From the IMG/VR virus record IMGVR_UViG_3300049217_000056, positions 1 to 27,340 of that record: a stretch of 27,340 nucleotides of DNA; one strand, written 5' to 3'. Origin of the DNA: a virus. The notes beneath the pieces were generated by a model. That model was not told the DNA's origin. It saw only the letters and a list, made by a program, of their open reading frames with translations, and searched no databases. Made by a program: the position numbers and the translations under genes. Positions 13,434 to 19,721 of the stretch are shown here, in pieces (positions within the stretch are counted from its first letter, which is position 1; every line of letters begins with the position of its first letter).

Positions 13434-13605
13434 TTTATAATTCGACTAAACTAGTCTGACAGGACACGATTAAGCCTTGTACACTGTCTAAAAGATATGC
13501 AACTTAGCGAAATAACGAAATAAGGAAAACAAGGGGTTAGCGTGGTACGATCGCTGCAAATACTATCTGCATGGCGCTGACGAATGGCGCTTGGAGGAGA
13601 AAACG

Positions 13606-14286
13606 ATGGCCACCACGAAACTGAACCCGAATCGCCTCAAGGAACTCGAAACCCTATCGCTCGCCCGCTCTGGCCACCCCATGGGCATCAAAGACGGTGC
13701 CTGTGTCATGGAGGCAGTATCGTATGTGGCAGGCGAACCTTGGTCCGATTGCCCAAAGTGTGCCTGTCCCGTGCTGACGAGATTCGCCATTGCGGTCAAT
13801 GACCGCGTGGATGATGCGACCCGGCAGAAGCTAAAACCCCTAGTCGTCAGGTTGGCAGGCAGCAAGCTGGATAGGACGGCTGAAATCGCCCGGGCTCGCT
13901 TTTTGGTCTATTGGAGTATCACCGAAAACCTGCCCAAGCTGACCGATGTCCTTCAACTGCCTGAAATTTCGGCCCAGATCCGGGCGTTCAAGTACGGCGA
14001 GTGGATGGCCATGCGCGACTACTGCCGGGCGCAGAAGGGGGCCATCCGTGAGGCGGCCAGTAAACACGCCAACGCCGCCGCCGCCGCCGCGTACACCTGC
14101 CCTGGCGCGGCCAACGCCGCCGCCGTCGACGCTCTTGCCGCCGATGCCGCCATCGCCGTCGATGCCGCCAACGCCGCCGCCGCGGTGAGCGTTCGGTGGA
14201 TGGCAGTCAAGCAATCCATCTGGGACGGCATGGTGAGTGCGCTGGAGCGGGCGATTGATGTGACGGAGGAGCCGGGCGCAGGCTGA
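13606..14286 (+). CDS. Phage protein with CVMEAV domain and Ala-rich repeat tail
   Basis: A 226-residue protein. The N-terminal domain carries GACVMEAVSYVAGEPWSDCP followed by KCACPVL, then NDRVDDATRQKLKPLVVRL and a charged helical part. These blocks match a hypothetical protein family that is common in phages, known to me by pattern (CVMEAVAYVAGE, CACPVI, LLKPLIPRL). The C-terminal third is almost pure Ala with Asn/Asp and Val interruptions (residues ~150-200), the variable repeat tail seen in that family. Ala/GCC-rich repeats raise local GC strongly. The ATG has GGAGG eight nt upstream; an in-frame TTG five codons earlier lies over that site and is rejected. The Cys pattern suggests metal binding. 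Function unknown. Confidence 0.85.
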   Translation: MATTKLNPNRLKELETLSLARSGHPMGIKDGACVMEAVSYVAGEPWSDCPKCACPVLTRFAIAVNDRVDDATRQKLKPLVVRLAGSKLDRTAEIARARFLVYWSITENLPKLTDVLQLPEISAQIRAFKYGEWMAMRDYCRAQKGAIREAASKHANAAAAAAYTCPGAANAAAVDALAADAAIAVDAANAAAAVSVRWMAVKQSIWDGMVSALERAIDVTEEPGAG

Positions 14287-14299
14287 GTAGCTAAAGCGG

Positions 14300-14524
14300 A
14301 TGCATCGAGACGCAACCGAGCGCCTTAGCCAAGGCTACGTCCAGCTTGCTCGGGCGGGTCATCGGAGCCTCACAGGCCATATGCCGATTGGGCTTGCTAT
14401 AGAATTGTACCCCAATTGGGAGTTTACAACACCTGACTTTGAATCAACCTTTGAACGCGAAAGGCGCCTTGAATTGCAACGCAAGGCCAATGCCGAACGA
14501 AATAATAGCGAGTGTCCATTTTGA
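14300..14524 (+). CDS. 74-residue basic protein, unknown function (tentative)
   Basis: An open frame with an acceptable polar composition at its end (DFESTFERERRLELQRKANA). The first ATG (14300) lacks a ribosome site. An in-frame ATG at 14381 (MPIGLAIELYPNWEFTTPDF) has a weak AGG in front of it and may be the real start. The frame fills the space between the Ala-rich gene and the promoter of the DUF932 gene. No family recognised. Confidence 0.45.
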   Translation: MHRDATERLSQGYVQLARAGHRSLTGHMPIGLAIELYPNWEFTTPDFESTFERERRLELQRKANAERNNSECPF

Positions 14525-14528
14525 CACA

Positions 14529-14557
14529 TTGCGGAGCGCGGAGCGCCGCGTTATATT
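14529..14557 (+). promoter_or_regulatory. Sigma70-like promoter for the DUF932 operon
   Basis: TTGCGG, a 17-nt spacer and TATATT lie 46 nt before the ATG of the DUF932 gene. The spacer is built from GGAGCGC words that also occur in the 12791-12850 repeats. A small GAGTC/GACTC inverted repeat (14570-14585) lies in the leader. Confidence 0.5.
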
Positions 14558-14602
14558 GTCTCTATAACCGAGTCCGACCGACTCATTTGAAAGGAAAACA
14601 CA

Positions 14603-15394
14603 ATGTCTAATCCAATTATCATTTCAGGGTCATACGTTCAAAATCAACGCCATAGCAACGTGTCCGACCGATTCAACGTGGTACAGCCGTCCATGATCGG
14701 CGAAGTCATGACTAGTCATGGCTTGCAATTGGCGTCTCTCAAGACAGGCCGCGCAAGACACGTGGATAAGGTTGACTTTCAATCGACTTTCGCCCGGTAT
14801 CGCGGACAGGAATTATTCCAAGATGGCGGCAAGCCTGTCCATATTGACCTAGTGTATCGCTCGAAACACATGGGTCGCGGCGTGGACAAAATATTCCTTG
14901 GCGTATATCGCATGATTTGTGCCAATGGCCTAATGGCAGGATCAACGTTTTTCAGCGCTGATATCCGCCATGCCGGGAATACCTATGATAACTTGAATCG
15001 GGCCATTGAATCCGCCTTGAATTTCAAGGATAAACTCATGGTATCGCTCGACTCTATGCGAAACAAAATCCTAACCGACGCGGAGCGCGAGGCACTGGCC
15101 CTTGAAGCGGTCAAGTTACTGACTCCGCAAGACAGGAATGTCACGCAAGTTAGACACGCGTTGTTACAGCCGCGCCGCGCGCAAGACACGGGCAAGGATC
15201 TATGGACAACGTACAATGTTATCCAGGAAAACGGCACGTTAGGCAAGGTTGCATATCAGCTGCAATCCTATCCGACTCCAAACGGGCCTCTTGTTACCCG
15301 AAACATGACTGTCAGGCCGATTAGGCCGGACACATCAAAGGATTCAGACTTTAATCAAGCGTTGTTTGACGCGGCGGCGAAACTCGCCGCCTAA
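14603..15394 (+). CDS. DUF932 family protein
   Basis: A 263-residue protein with the DUF932 hallmarks: SHGLQLASLKTGRARHVDKV near residue 38, the ARYRGQELF block, VHIDLVYRSKHMGRGVDKI, the CANGL segment around YRMICANGLMAGSTFF, IRHAGNTYDNL and a C-terminal helical part. DUF932 proteins are widespread in phages and plasmids with no proven function; they often lie in early regions. GAAAGGA precedes the ATG at good spacing. A terminator-like hairpin at 15405 directly follows its stop, so this gene may be expressed more than the genes after it. Confidence 0.9.
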   Translation: MSNPIIISGSYVQNQRHSNVSDRFNVVQPSMIGEVMTSHGLQLASLKTGRARHVDKVDFQSTFARYRGQELFQDGGKPVHIDLVYRSKHMGRGVDKIFLGVYRMICANGLMAGSTFFSADIRHAGNTYDNLNRAIESALNFKDKLMVSLDSMRNKILTDAEREALALEAVKLLTPQDRNVTQVRHALLQPRRAQDTGKDLWTTYNVIQENGTLGKVAYQLQSYPTPNGPLVTRNMTVRPIRPDTSKDSDFNQALFDAAAKLAA

Positions 15395-15404
15395 GTCGGT
15401 CGGT

Positions 15405-15443
15405 CGGGCCGTGATTATCCCCCCTAGTCACGGCCCGGTTTTT
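15405..15443 (+). terminator. Rho-independent terminator or attenuator after DUF932
   Basis: CGGGCCGTGA (15405) and TCACGGCCCG (15428-15437) form a 10-bp GC-rich stem with a 13-nt loop, followed by GTTTTTC. The next start is only 19 nt downstream, so read-through must feed the later genes or they need another promoter. Confidence 0.75.
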
Positions 15444-15461
15444 CAATCGAAAGGATTGGAT

Positions 15462-15818
15462 ATGCGAAACTTTACTAGGCCGTTCAGCGTTGAAACGCCG
15501 CTGCTTGCGGCGAAACTCGAAATTAGACACGTTGTCAGGATATCAAACAATCGGGTATCGGTGCGCGTTGCAATCCCTGCAAGCCAATGGCATGAGTCAA
15601 AGCGCAAGGGGGATTTAGGACACTTGTATGGCGTTGATATCTCAAACTTTATTTATCACGCAACGGGAGTCCATGCCTATTATCCCACGGTTGACGATAG
15701 GACGCGTGCAAGCGGCGGAGTCAAGGTCATTGAATTGACCTATACCGATACCGATTGGGTCAAGGCACCTAACAACGTGATTCAAATTGACTTTATTAAC
15801 AAGCGAAAGGCGGGTTAA
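15462..15818 (+). CDS. 118-residue protein, unknown function
   Basis: The product begins MRNFTRPFSVETPLLAAKL and has alternating beta segments (LEIRHVVRISNNRVSVRVAI, KVIELTYTDTDWVKAPNNV) and a middle GHLYGVDISNFIYHATGVHA. A mixed alpha/beta fold is likely. The ATG at 15462 has AAAGGA at good spacing; an open frame extending upstream covers the terminator hairpin and is rejected. It is followed by the Cys-rich gene with 1 nt between stop and start. No family recognised. Confidence 0.7.
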   Translation: MRNFTRPFSVETPLLAAKLEIRHVVRISNNRVSVRVAIPASQWHESKRKGDLGHLYGVDISNFIYHATGVHAYYPTVDDRTRASGGVKVIELTYTDTDWVKAPNNVIQIDFINKRKAG

Positions 15819-15819
15819 C

Positions 15820-16023
15820 ATGCTGAAAACAGGTAACAACGCGCAAGCGCTCGAATTGGTCCTAGATTGCGAAAACGGCGGCGAGTGTGACACGGACGGG
15901 AGTGTCGATATTGACCTATGCACCGATTGCAAGGATCATGCCTCATTTTGCAGCGTTTGCGGCCTATCGGCATGTTGCGGCGCGGGACAGGTTAACACTG
16001 ATTTTGATTTTGAAAGGGATTGA
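15820..16023 (+). CDS. 67-residue cysteine-rich protein, probable zinc binding
   Basis: The product has eight or more Cys in a short space: LVLDCENGGECDTDGS, then LCTDCKDHASFCSVCG and LSACCGAGQ. Pairs CTDC and CSVC are typical zinc-ribbon knuckles. An acidic tail (TDFDFERD) follows. The start is the ATG at 15820, one base after the TAA of the previous gene. The stop is 2 nt before the start of the Gp88-like gene. Function unknown; its place directly before a second Cys-rich protein suggests a joint role. Confidence 0.72.
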   Translation: MLKTGNNAQALELVLDCENGGECDTDGSVDIDLCTDCKDHASFCSVCGLSACCGAGQVNTDFDFERD

Positions 16024-16025
16024 AA

Positions 16026-16910
16026 ATGACTCTCACGAATGACACGAATGTATGCGTTAACTGCGTCTCGCATGACTCAGGCATGTGTGACACTCATAGG
16101 CAAGCGTCAAAGCTTTTCGGCCTGTTAAACAAGGTCAATCTAGACTTGCGCTTGCAATTCGGAACGAAACACACTCACATTGAAGCAAGCGAAATTGAAG
16201 CGGTTTACTTTCGCAATGTCCTATCGGTGCAAGCTGACGCGAAAACCCGCAAGGGTACCGGCAAGGGATATCTCACGGGTATTATGTATTTCGCCCCCGC
16301 AAGCCTGTCAGGTGTCAACGTGTGTCCCAAGTCAAGCGCCGGTTGCCGGGCCGCTTGCCTATTCAGCGCGGGCCGTGGACGGTTTTACAGCGTGACACGC
16401 GCTCGAATTGTCAAAACATTGGCATACCATGCCGATCCAATCCGATTCACTGCGACTATTAAAAAATCAATTAAGACTCTGTTAGTAAAGGCGAAAAACA
16501 AGGGATTGACTCCCGTTGTCCGCCTAAACGGAACGTCCGATATCCTTTGGGAGCGGAATACCGATATCATTCAGTCATTTCCTAACGTGCAATTCTATGA
16601 TTATACTAAGATATCAAAGCGTTTCGCGTTTTCAATCCCCTCGAATTATCATTTGACGTTCAGCGTTTCGGAGTCGAATAGCGTTGACGCGCAAGCGGTA
16701 TTAGCTAAAGGATTCAACGTTGCAGCTGTATTCCGCAAGGATATTCCAGCTAAGCTATGGGGTTTTAAGACTGTCAACGGCGACGAAACAGACTTGCGGT
16801 TTTTGGATCGGCGCGGCGTTGTCGTGGGACTAAAAGCCAAAGGCAAGGCGAAGCGTGACACGTCCGGTTTCGTTATTGACCCACCGCAAGCGGCGCGAAA
16901 GGCGGCCTAA
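16026..16910 (+). CDS. Gp88/DUF7227-like phage protein with radical-SAM-like Cys motif
   Basis: A 294-residue protein matching the actinophage Gp88-type family by its order of blocks: MYFAPASLSGVNVCP, the C100-x6-C107-x3-C111 cluster, FSAGRGRF, RARIVKTLAYHADPIRF, VVRLNGTSDILWE, VQFYDYTK, NYHLTFSVSES, NVAAVFRKDIP and GDETDLRFLDRRGVVVGLKA. The family is uncharacterised; I recall a proposed radical-SAM-like fold because of the Cys cluster and the (beta/alpha)-type spacing, but this needs structural comparison. An extra N-terminal Cys set (C10, C13, C21, H24) looks like an added zinc knuckle. The ATG used has AAAGGG in front. It overlaps the next gene as TAATG. Confidence 0.82.
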   Translation: MTLTNDTNVCVNCVSHDSGMCDTHRQASKLFGLLNKVNLDLRLQFGTKHTHIEASEIEAVYFRNVLSVQADAKTRKGTGKGYLTGIMYFAPASLSGVNVCPKSSAGCRAACLFSAGRGRFYSVTRARIVKTLAYHADPIRFTATIKKSIKTLLVKAKNKGLTPVVRLNGTSDILWERNTDIIQSFPNVQFYDYTKISKRFAFSIPSNYHLTFSVSESNSVDAQAVLAKGFNVAAVFRKDIPAKLWGFKTVNGDETDLRFLDRRGVVVGLKAKGKAKRDTSGFVIDPPQAARKAA

Positions 16911-17116
16911 TGATCAAACGGTATAAGGTCACGTATAAAAACACGGTCGAAATTCGGGAGTTAACTGTCACGGGTAACACGGCGAAGGAATGCGAAAATG
17001 CAGCGTTCCGAGACGCCGAAACGATAATCGCGCCTAGATACCCGCTAGACTTCGATGCAGACTGGGACCTTGCGTTATGGGACCTTGACGCGCCGCAAGG
17101 GGTGCAGCATGGCTAA
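16910..17116 (+). CDS. 68-residue protein, unknown function
   Basis: A small protein starting MIKRYKVTYKNTVEIRELTV, then an Ala/Glu helix (AKECENAAFRDAETII) and an acidic end with DADWDLALWDLD. The beta-helix arrangement resembles single-domain phage proteins of about 60-70 residues whose role is unknown. TAATG overlap with the Gp88-like gene and an 8-nt overlap with the next gene support it. Confidence 0.7.
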   Translation: MIKRYKVTYKNTVEIRELTVTGNTAKECENAAFRDAETIIAPRYPLDFDADWDLALWDLDAPQGVQHG

Positions 17117-17342
17117 GTATTCTATGAAATGTCTGTTACTGCAATTAGACGGAACGCGCGAGACCGTGCTAGCCGACCTAGCGTTGAGGGGTCCGCACCG
17201 ATTGACGGCGAAGGAACGGACCTATATGCAAGGCCGATTGATTCAGCTGAATCAAACAATGGCAGTTATCAAGTTTATGATCGAAAAGAATACGGGCTTG
17301 CCCGTGTCAATGGAGACACTAGGGTTAAAAAAGACCCAGTAA
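17109..17342 (+). CDS. 77-residue protein, unknown function
   Basis: The product MAKYSMKCLLLQLDGTRETV is followed by a helical part (RLTAKERTYMQGRLIQLNQT, MAVIKFMIEKN). AGGGG lies seven nt before the ATG, inside the end of the previous gene. The alternative longer frame from 17055 has no ribosome site. No family recognised. Confidence 0.7.
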   Translation: MAKYSMKCLLLQLDGTRETVLADLALRGPHRLTAKERTYMQGRLIQLNQTMAVIKFMIEKNTGLPVSMETLGLKKTQ

Positions 17343-17378
17343 AAGTTGCCTGAGTCAATTCCGACACAGGCCTAACGC

Positions 17379-17396
17379 GACACACTGGGGTGTGTC
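17379..17396 (+). promoter_or_regulatory. Hairpin just upstream of a ribosome site
   Basis: GACACAC, TGGG and GTGTGTC form a perfect 7-bp hairpin ending 3 nt before the AAGGAG site of the next gene. A related inverted sequence is found at 10822-10845. It may limit or favour ribosome access or terminate weakly. Confidence 0.4.
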
Positions 17397-17412
17397 TTGA
17401 AGGAGACAGAGT

Positions 17413-17691
17413 ATGTCAAAAATCACACGGGAAAACGCTGAAAAACTCATTCGCTCTAGTAATGGGTCAATTTTTTCGGTCACGTTTCGCAAGACAGATG
17501 GAACGTTGCGGGACATGGTATGTCGGACGGGCGTCCGCAAGGGAGTTAACGGCAAGGGCCTTGCCTTTGATCCGTCCGAATATGACCTAAAGACTGTGTT
17601 TGACGTGCAGGCGAACGCGTTTCGCATGATTCGACTCGAAACCCTTGAAAGGATTGCAATTGACGGCAAGGAATACACTGTCATTCAATAA
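17413..17691 (+). CDS. SH3-like (DUF2693 type) phage protein
   Basis: A 92-residue protein. The block FSVTFRKTDGTLRDMVCRTG, a basic VRKGVNGKG loop, VFDVQANAFRMIRLETLERI and IDGKEYTVI match a small phage family with an SH3-like barrel (DUF2693 by my reading of the pattern). Members are small, basic and often present in early operons; function is unknown. AAGGAG is eight nt upstream of the ATG. A hairpin precedes the ribosome site. Confidence 0.82.
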   Translation: MSKITRENAEKLIRSSNGSIFSVTFRKTDGTLRDMVCRTGVRKGVNGKGLAFDPSEYDLKTVFDVQANAFRMIRLETLERIAIDGKEYTVIQ

Positions 17692-17699
17692 GGTGGCAT

Positions 17700-17873
17700 A
17701 TGGAAAACGATAACGGTTTGACAGCGCTTGCAATCCTGCGAACGCTTGTTATGGAATATCCGGGCCTAGTAGACGGGGAAACCCAAGTCAATGGCGCGGA
17801 TTTAGTAGACAGCGTTTCGCAATCCTTGGATGATTGCCCGGAATTAGCGCAAGCCCTGAAACAGGGGGGATAG
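17700..17873 (+). CDS. 57-residue acidic protein, unknown function
   Basis: A short frame with a good ribosome site (AAGGTGG, 3 nt before ATG) starting 8 nt after the previous stop. The product MENDNGLTALAILRTLVMEY is followed by PGLVDGETQVNGADLVDSVS and an acidic helix. Hydrophobic spacing suggests a small helical protein. Its far end abuts a decayed HNH gene on the opposite strand. No family recognised. Confidence 0.68.
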   Translation: MENDNGLTALAILRTLVMEYPGLVDGETQVNGADLVDSVSQSLDDCPELAQALKQGG

Positions 17874-17914
17874 GCAATTTTTGACATAGGTCGAATTCTA
17901 TTCCCAGGAATGTC

Positions 17915-18262
17915 GGGCAATACCTGTAGATTCCATGGCACGTGCAAGCCTGACACATTCTCGCCTTGTAGCGGAACGATGCGGTCAACATGTAAAGGCT
18001 TTTCACTAAGCCATTGTAATTCTTTAGCGAGGGAATAAAATGACTCAATTTCAGACAATTGATTATCTGTTAGCCAAGGAGGGGTCCGTTGAAGCATAGC
18101 AGCGCGTCGCTTGGCTTTAAGCGCGTTATTTTTAGCCCTGTGAGCCTTCTTCCAGGCGCGATTGTAAGCATTGGCTTTGTCCGAGTTGTCTCTTTGCCAC
18201 GCCGCGCGTGTTTCCTTGTATCGGCCTTTTGTATTTATTGCCTGTTTCCATACTCTTAAAGG
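17915..18262 (-). pseudogene. Decayed HNH endonuclease
   Basis: An open frame without a start codon begins after TAA at 18263 and translates as a basic linker (YKETRAAWQRDNSDKANAYN, WKKAHRAKNNALKAKRRAA) followed by PPWLTDNQLSEIESFYSLAK, HVDRIVPLQGENVSGLHVPW and NLQVLP. This is the C-terminal half of a well-known phage HNH family (W.....I..IY..A, HVDHIVPL.G..VSGLHV..NLQ). The catalytic HVDHI is HVDRI here, so an essential His is lost. The expected N-terminal zinc finger and the C-terminal end (EN..K) are missing. It is therefore a remnant that lies between two rightward genes. Confidence 0.75.
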
Positions 18263-18277
18263 TTATATCGTATGGGA

Positions 18278-18327
18278 TGGTCAAAAACGACTCAGGCCAA
18301 AACCAATTCTCAGGAGTGAATTTTTAT
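18278..18327 (+). repeat. Start-associated element, copy B
   Basis: GGTCAAAAACGACTCAGG, CCAAAACCAATTCTCAGG and AGTGAATTTTT are followed by the ATG of the next gene. This is the one copy with both an intact ribosome site and a normal gene behind it, so it gives the meaning of the element: a portable promoter or leader with ribosome site. Confidence 0.7.
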
Positions 18328-18565
18328 GAGCATGGCACGTATATTGCAAAACGCTGGGCTGACCAATTATGACACAGAGGACTTGCGTCACCTAATCACT
18401 GCGTCAAAGTCGCGCACTGGCGCCTTTTGCGAAAGCGATCGGTGTAGGGTCGACAAGACACGCGTTGAAAAATACGTGTCTCAAGACGTGAGTATGTGTC
18501 CAGATTGCGGACATGCGCTTGTGTGGCGCCAGACCACGGCGCCGCTCGAAAGCGAGGATTTGTGA
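18326..18565 (+). CDS. 79-residue zinc-ribbon protein
   Basis: The product starts MSMARILQNAGLTNYDTEDL and has a C-terminal zinc ribbon: CESDRCRVDK and MCPDCGHALVW, giving two CxxxxC/CxxC pairs about 35 residues apart. The ribosome site AGGAG belongs to the start-associated element. The stop TGA overlaps the GTG of the next gene. It may bind DNA, RNA or a protein partner; function unknown. Confidence 0.72.
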   Translation: MSMARILQNAGLTNYDTEDLRHLITASKSRTGAFCESDRCRVDKTRVEKYVSQDVSMCPDCGHALVWRQTTAPLESEDL

Positions 18566-18726
18566 TTGAACGCGGCGGCTTCTATTTCTACATGGTAGCA
18601 GACGTTTTAGTCGTTTGGCTGGGCAAGCCGCATGAGCCTGAAAGCGAGCGCGTCATGGAAGTCAATGAGTCTTATCTGCCTCAAATCATTGCTGGATTAA
18701 CGGCCATGAAAGGACGCAAGAAATGA
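18562..18726 (+). CDS. Small FYFY...VWLG protein, paralogue of the 12925 gene
   Basis: Read from GTG at 18562-18564, overlapping the previous stop as GTGA, with GAGG four nt upstream. The 54-residue product (ERGGFYFYMVADVLVVWLG, then ESERVMEVNESYLPQIIAGL) is a clear paralogue of the 12925-13095 product. The shared elements are RG-FYFY, VWLG, ESE and SYLP-IIAGLTA. It likely forms a small beta sheet with one helix. No function known. Confidence 0.75.
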   Translation: MIERGGFYFYMVADVLVVWLGKPHEPESERVMEVNESYLPQIIAGLTAMKGRKK

Positions 18727-18763
18727 TAGCCGCTCTCGTCTTGCGATGGCTGGAAAGAAACAA

Positions 18764-19204
18764 ATGATTTACTTGCTGCATTTCTCAACGCCATTCAAAC
18801 ACGCTAAGCATTACGTGGGCTTTGTCGAATCGCCTGAGATGTTACAGGCCCGCATGGGCAAACACAGAAGGGGTAGCGGTGCGAAACTAATGAGAGCGGT
18901 ATCAAATGCTGGGATTGATTTTTTGGTTGCAAGAGTGTGGCCAAATGGGGATAGAAATGCTGAGCGCAAGATAAAGAAGAGAAAGGAAACGCCCGCCCTG
19001 TGTCCCGTTTGCAACATCAACGCGATGGCGTTAGCCACTGACATAGGCGAAAGTAAAGCCCTTGCAACTCTTGCGCCTACCAGTAAGTACGCCGCTAATA
19101 CTGGACCTGCTTATTCCAATGAGCCTAGCGGCATCGACAACGGAAGCGTACAGGTTGCCGGTTTCATTACAAATGATGGCACGACGATTAGGTTGGGTCA
19201 ATGA
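18764..19204 (+). CDS. GIY-YIG nuclease-like protein with replaced C-terminus
   Basis: The product (146 residues from ATG at 18764) begins MIYLLHFSTPFKHAKHYVGF, the GIY-YIG core strand pair, followed by LQARMGKHRRGSGAKLMRAV, VARVWPNGDRNAERKIKKRK and LCPVC. This matches a group of small phage/bacterial GIY-YIG proteins that end shortly after LCP.C. Beyond residue ~85 the translation (NINAMALATDIGESKALATL and onward) is antisense to a homing endonuclease gene, so the original C-terminus seems to have been replaced by its insertion. The ATG overlaps the stop of a 14-codon frame (18723-18767) that itself overlaps the previous gene; this may couple translation. Confidence 0.75.
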   Translation: MIYLLHFSTPFKHAKHYVGFVESPEMLQARMGKHRRGSGAKLMRAVSNAGIDFLVARVWPNGDRNAERKIKKRKETPALCPVCNINAMALATDIGESKALATLAPTSKYAANTGPAYSNEPSGIDNGSVQVAGFITNDGTTIRLGQ

Positions 19205-19689
19205 AAGAGCGCGTTTGTTCTTATCGGACAGCGGTTTGCCGCGTCGCGTGGCCGACATCCTTGCCGTGTCTCATTGGACGCAATGCGTCCTAGTTTAGCT
19301 GCGGTCATTTTTGCCCGTGTCTCAGCCGAATGCGTCTTTCCTGACATGGGAGGGACTTGACGCTGCCTAGCTTTTCTCATGGCCGATTTGGCCGCGTCCG
19401 AATGAAAGGTATTGTTTCCGCCAGTCGTTAAGTTATACCCATTAGGAGATAGAGTATTGAAATGTTTAATATAATTGACTTCTTTCTCATTCAATTCCGA
19501 GAGGGTACTGCAAATAGCCAGCGTTTCTATCTTAAACGAATGCTTGCCGTACTTGGCTATAGCACGACGCAAGAGTGTGCACGCGCTCCCCGGCTTGCGA
19601 TGCGCCTTCCAGCGAACAGCAAGAGATCGAGTAGTTTGGCCTACATATTGCATGCCATTAACGGTGTTTGTGATGAGGTAAACCACCAT
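19031..19689 (-). pseudogene. Frameshifted GIY-YIG homing endonuclease
   Basis: The first part (ATG at 19687-19689) reads VVYLITNTVNGMQYVGQTTR, the GIY-YIG motif, then RWKAHRK, NEKEVNYIKHFNTLSPNGYN with the metal-binding Glu, NLTTGGN and a NUMOD3-type linker (KTHSAETRAKMTAAKLG). In this frame it goes off at about 19255 and stops at 19198. The expected continuation is found in another frame: TRRGKPLSDKNKRALSL (second NUMOD3 copy), then AIICNETGNLYASVVDAARL and SISGVLTGRRKS, a NUMOD1 helix-turn-helix, stopping at 19031. One indel near 19250-19258 would restore a ~218-residue I-TevI/SegA-like enzyme. It may be a sequencing error or a decayed gene. It converges on the plus-strand GIY-YIG gene. 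Confidence 0.85.
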
Positions 19690-19698
19690 ACTCGCAAG

Positions 19699-19704
19699 AT
19701 TATA
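19699..19704 (-). promoter_or_regulatory. -10 box close to the homing endonuclease start
   Basis: A perfect TATAAT on the minus strand ends 9 nt before the ATG of the GIY-YIG homing endonuclease. No ribosome site intervenes, so the transcript would have almost no leader. The -35 region is not recognisable. Confidence 0.45.
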
Positions 19705-19721
19705 TCGCAAAGGAATTCTAA

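Larger units (their letters stand above)
13096..13605. other. Mostly non-coding gap with start-associated elements
   Basis: About 500 nt without a supported gene. It holds two of the four dispersed start-associated elements (13321 and 13375), the repeated word CAAAATCCCGCAATT near 13260, the reversed TCTGACAGGACAC repeat at 13455, and near its end a 17-codon frame from 13571 overlapping the next start. The two elements are followed by frames of only 4 and 9 codons, so they look like starts of lost genes. Confidence 0.5.

Noticed and set aside
13840-14315. Leftward and shifted frames rich in Gly, Pro or Ala over the Ala-rich gene
   Set aside because: They arise from the GCC-rich repeats of the 13606-14286 gene.
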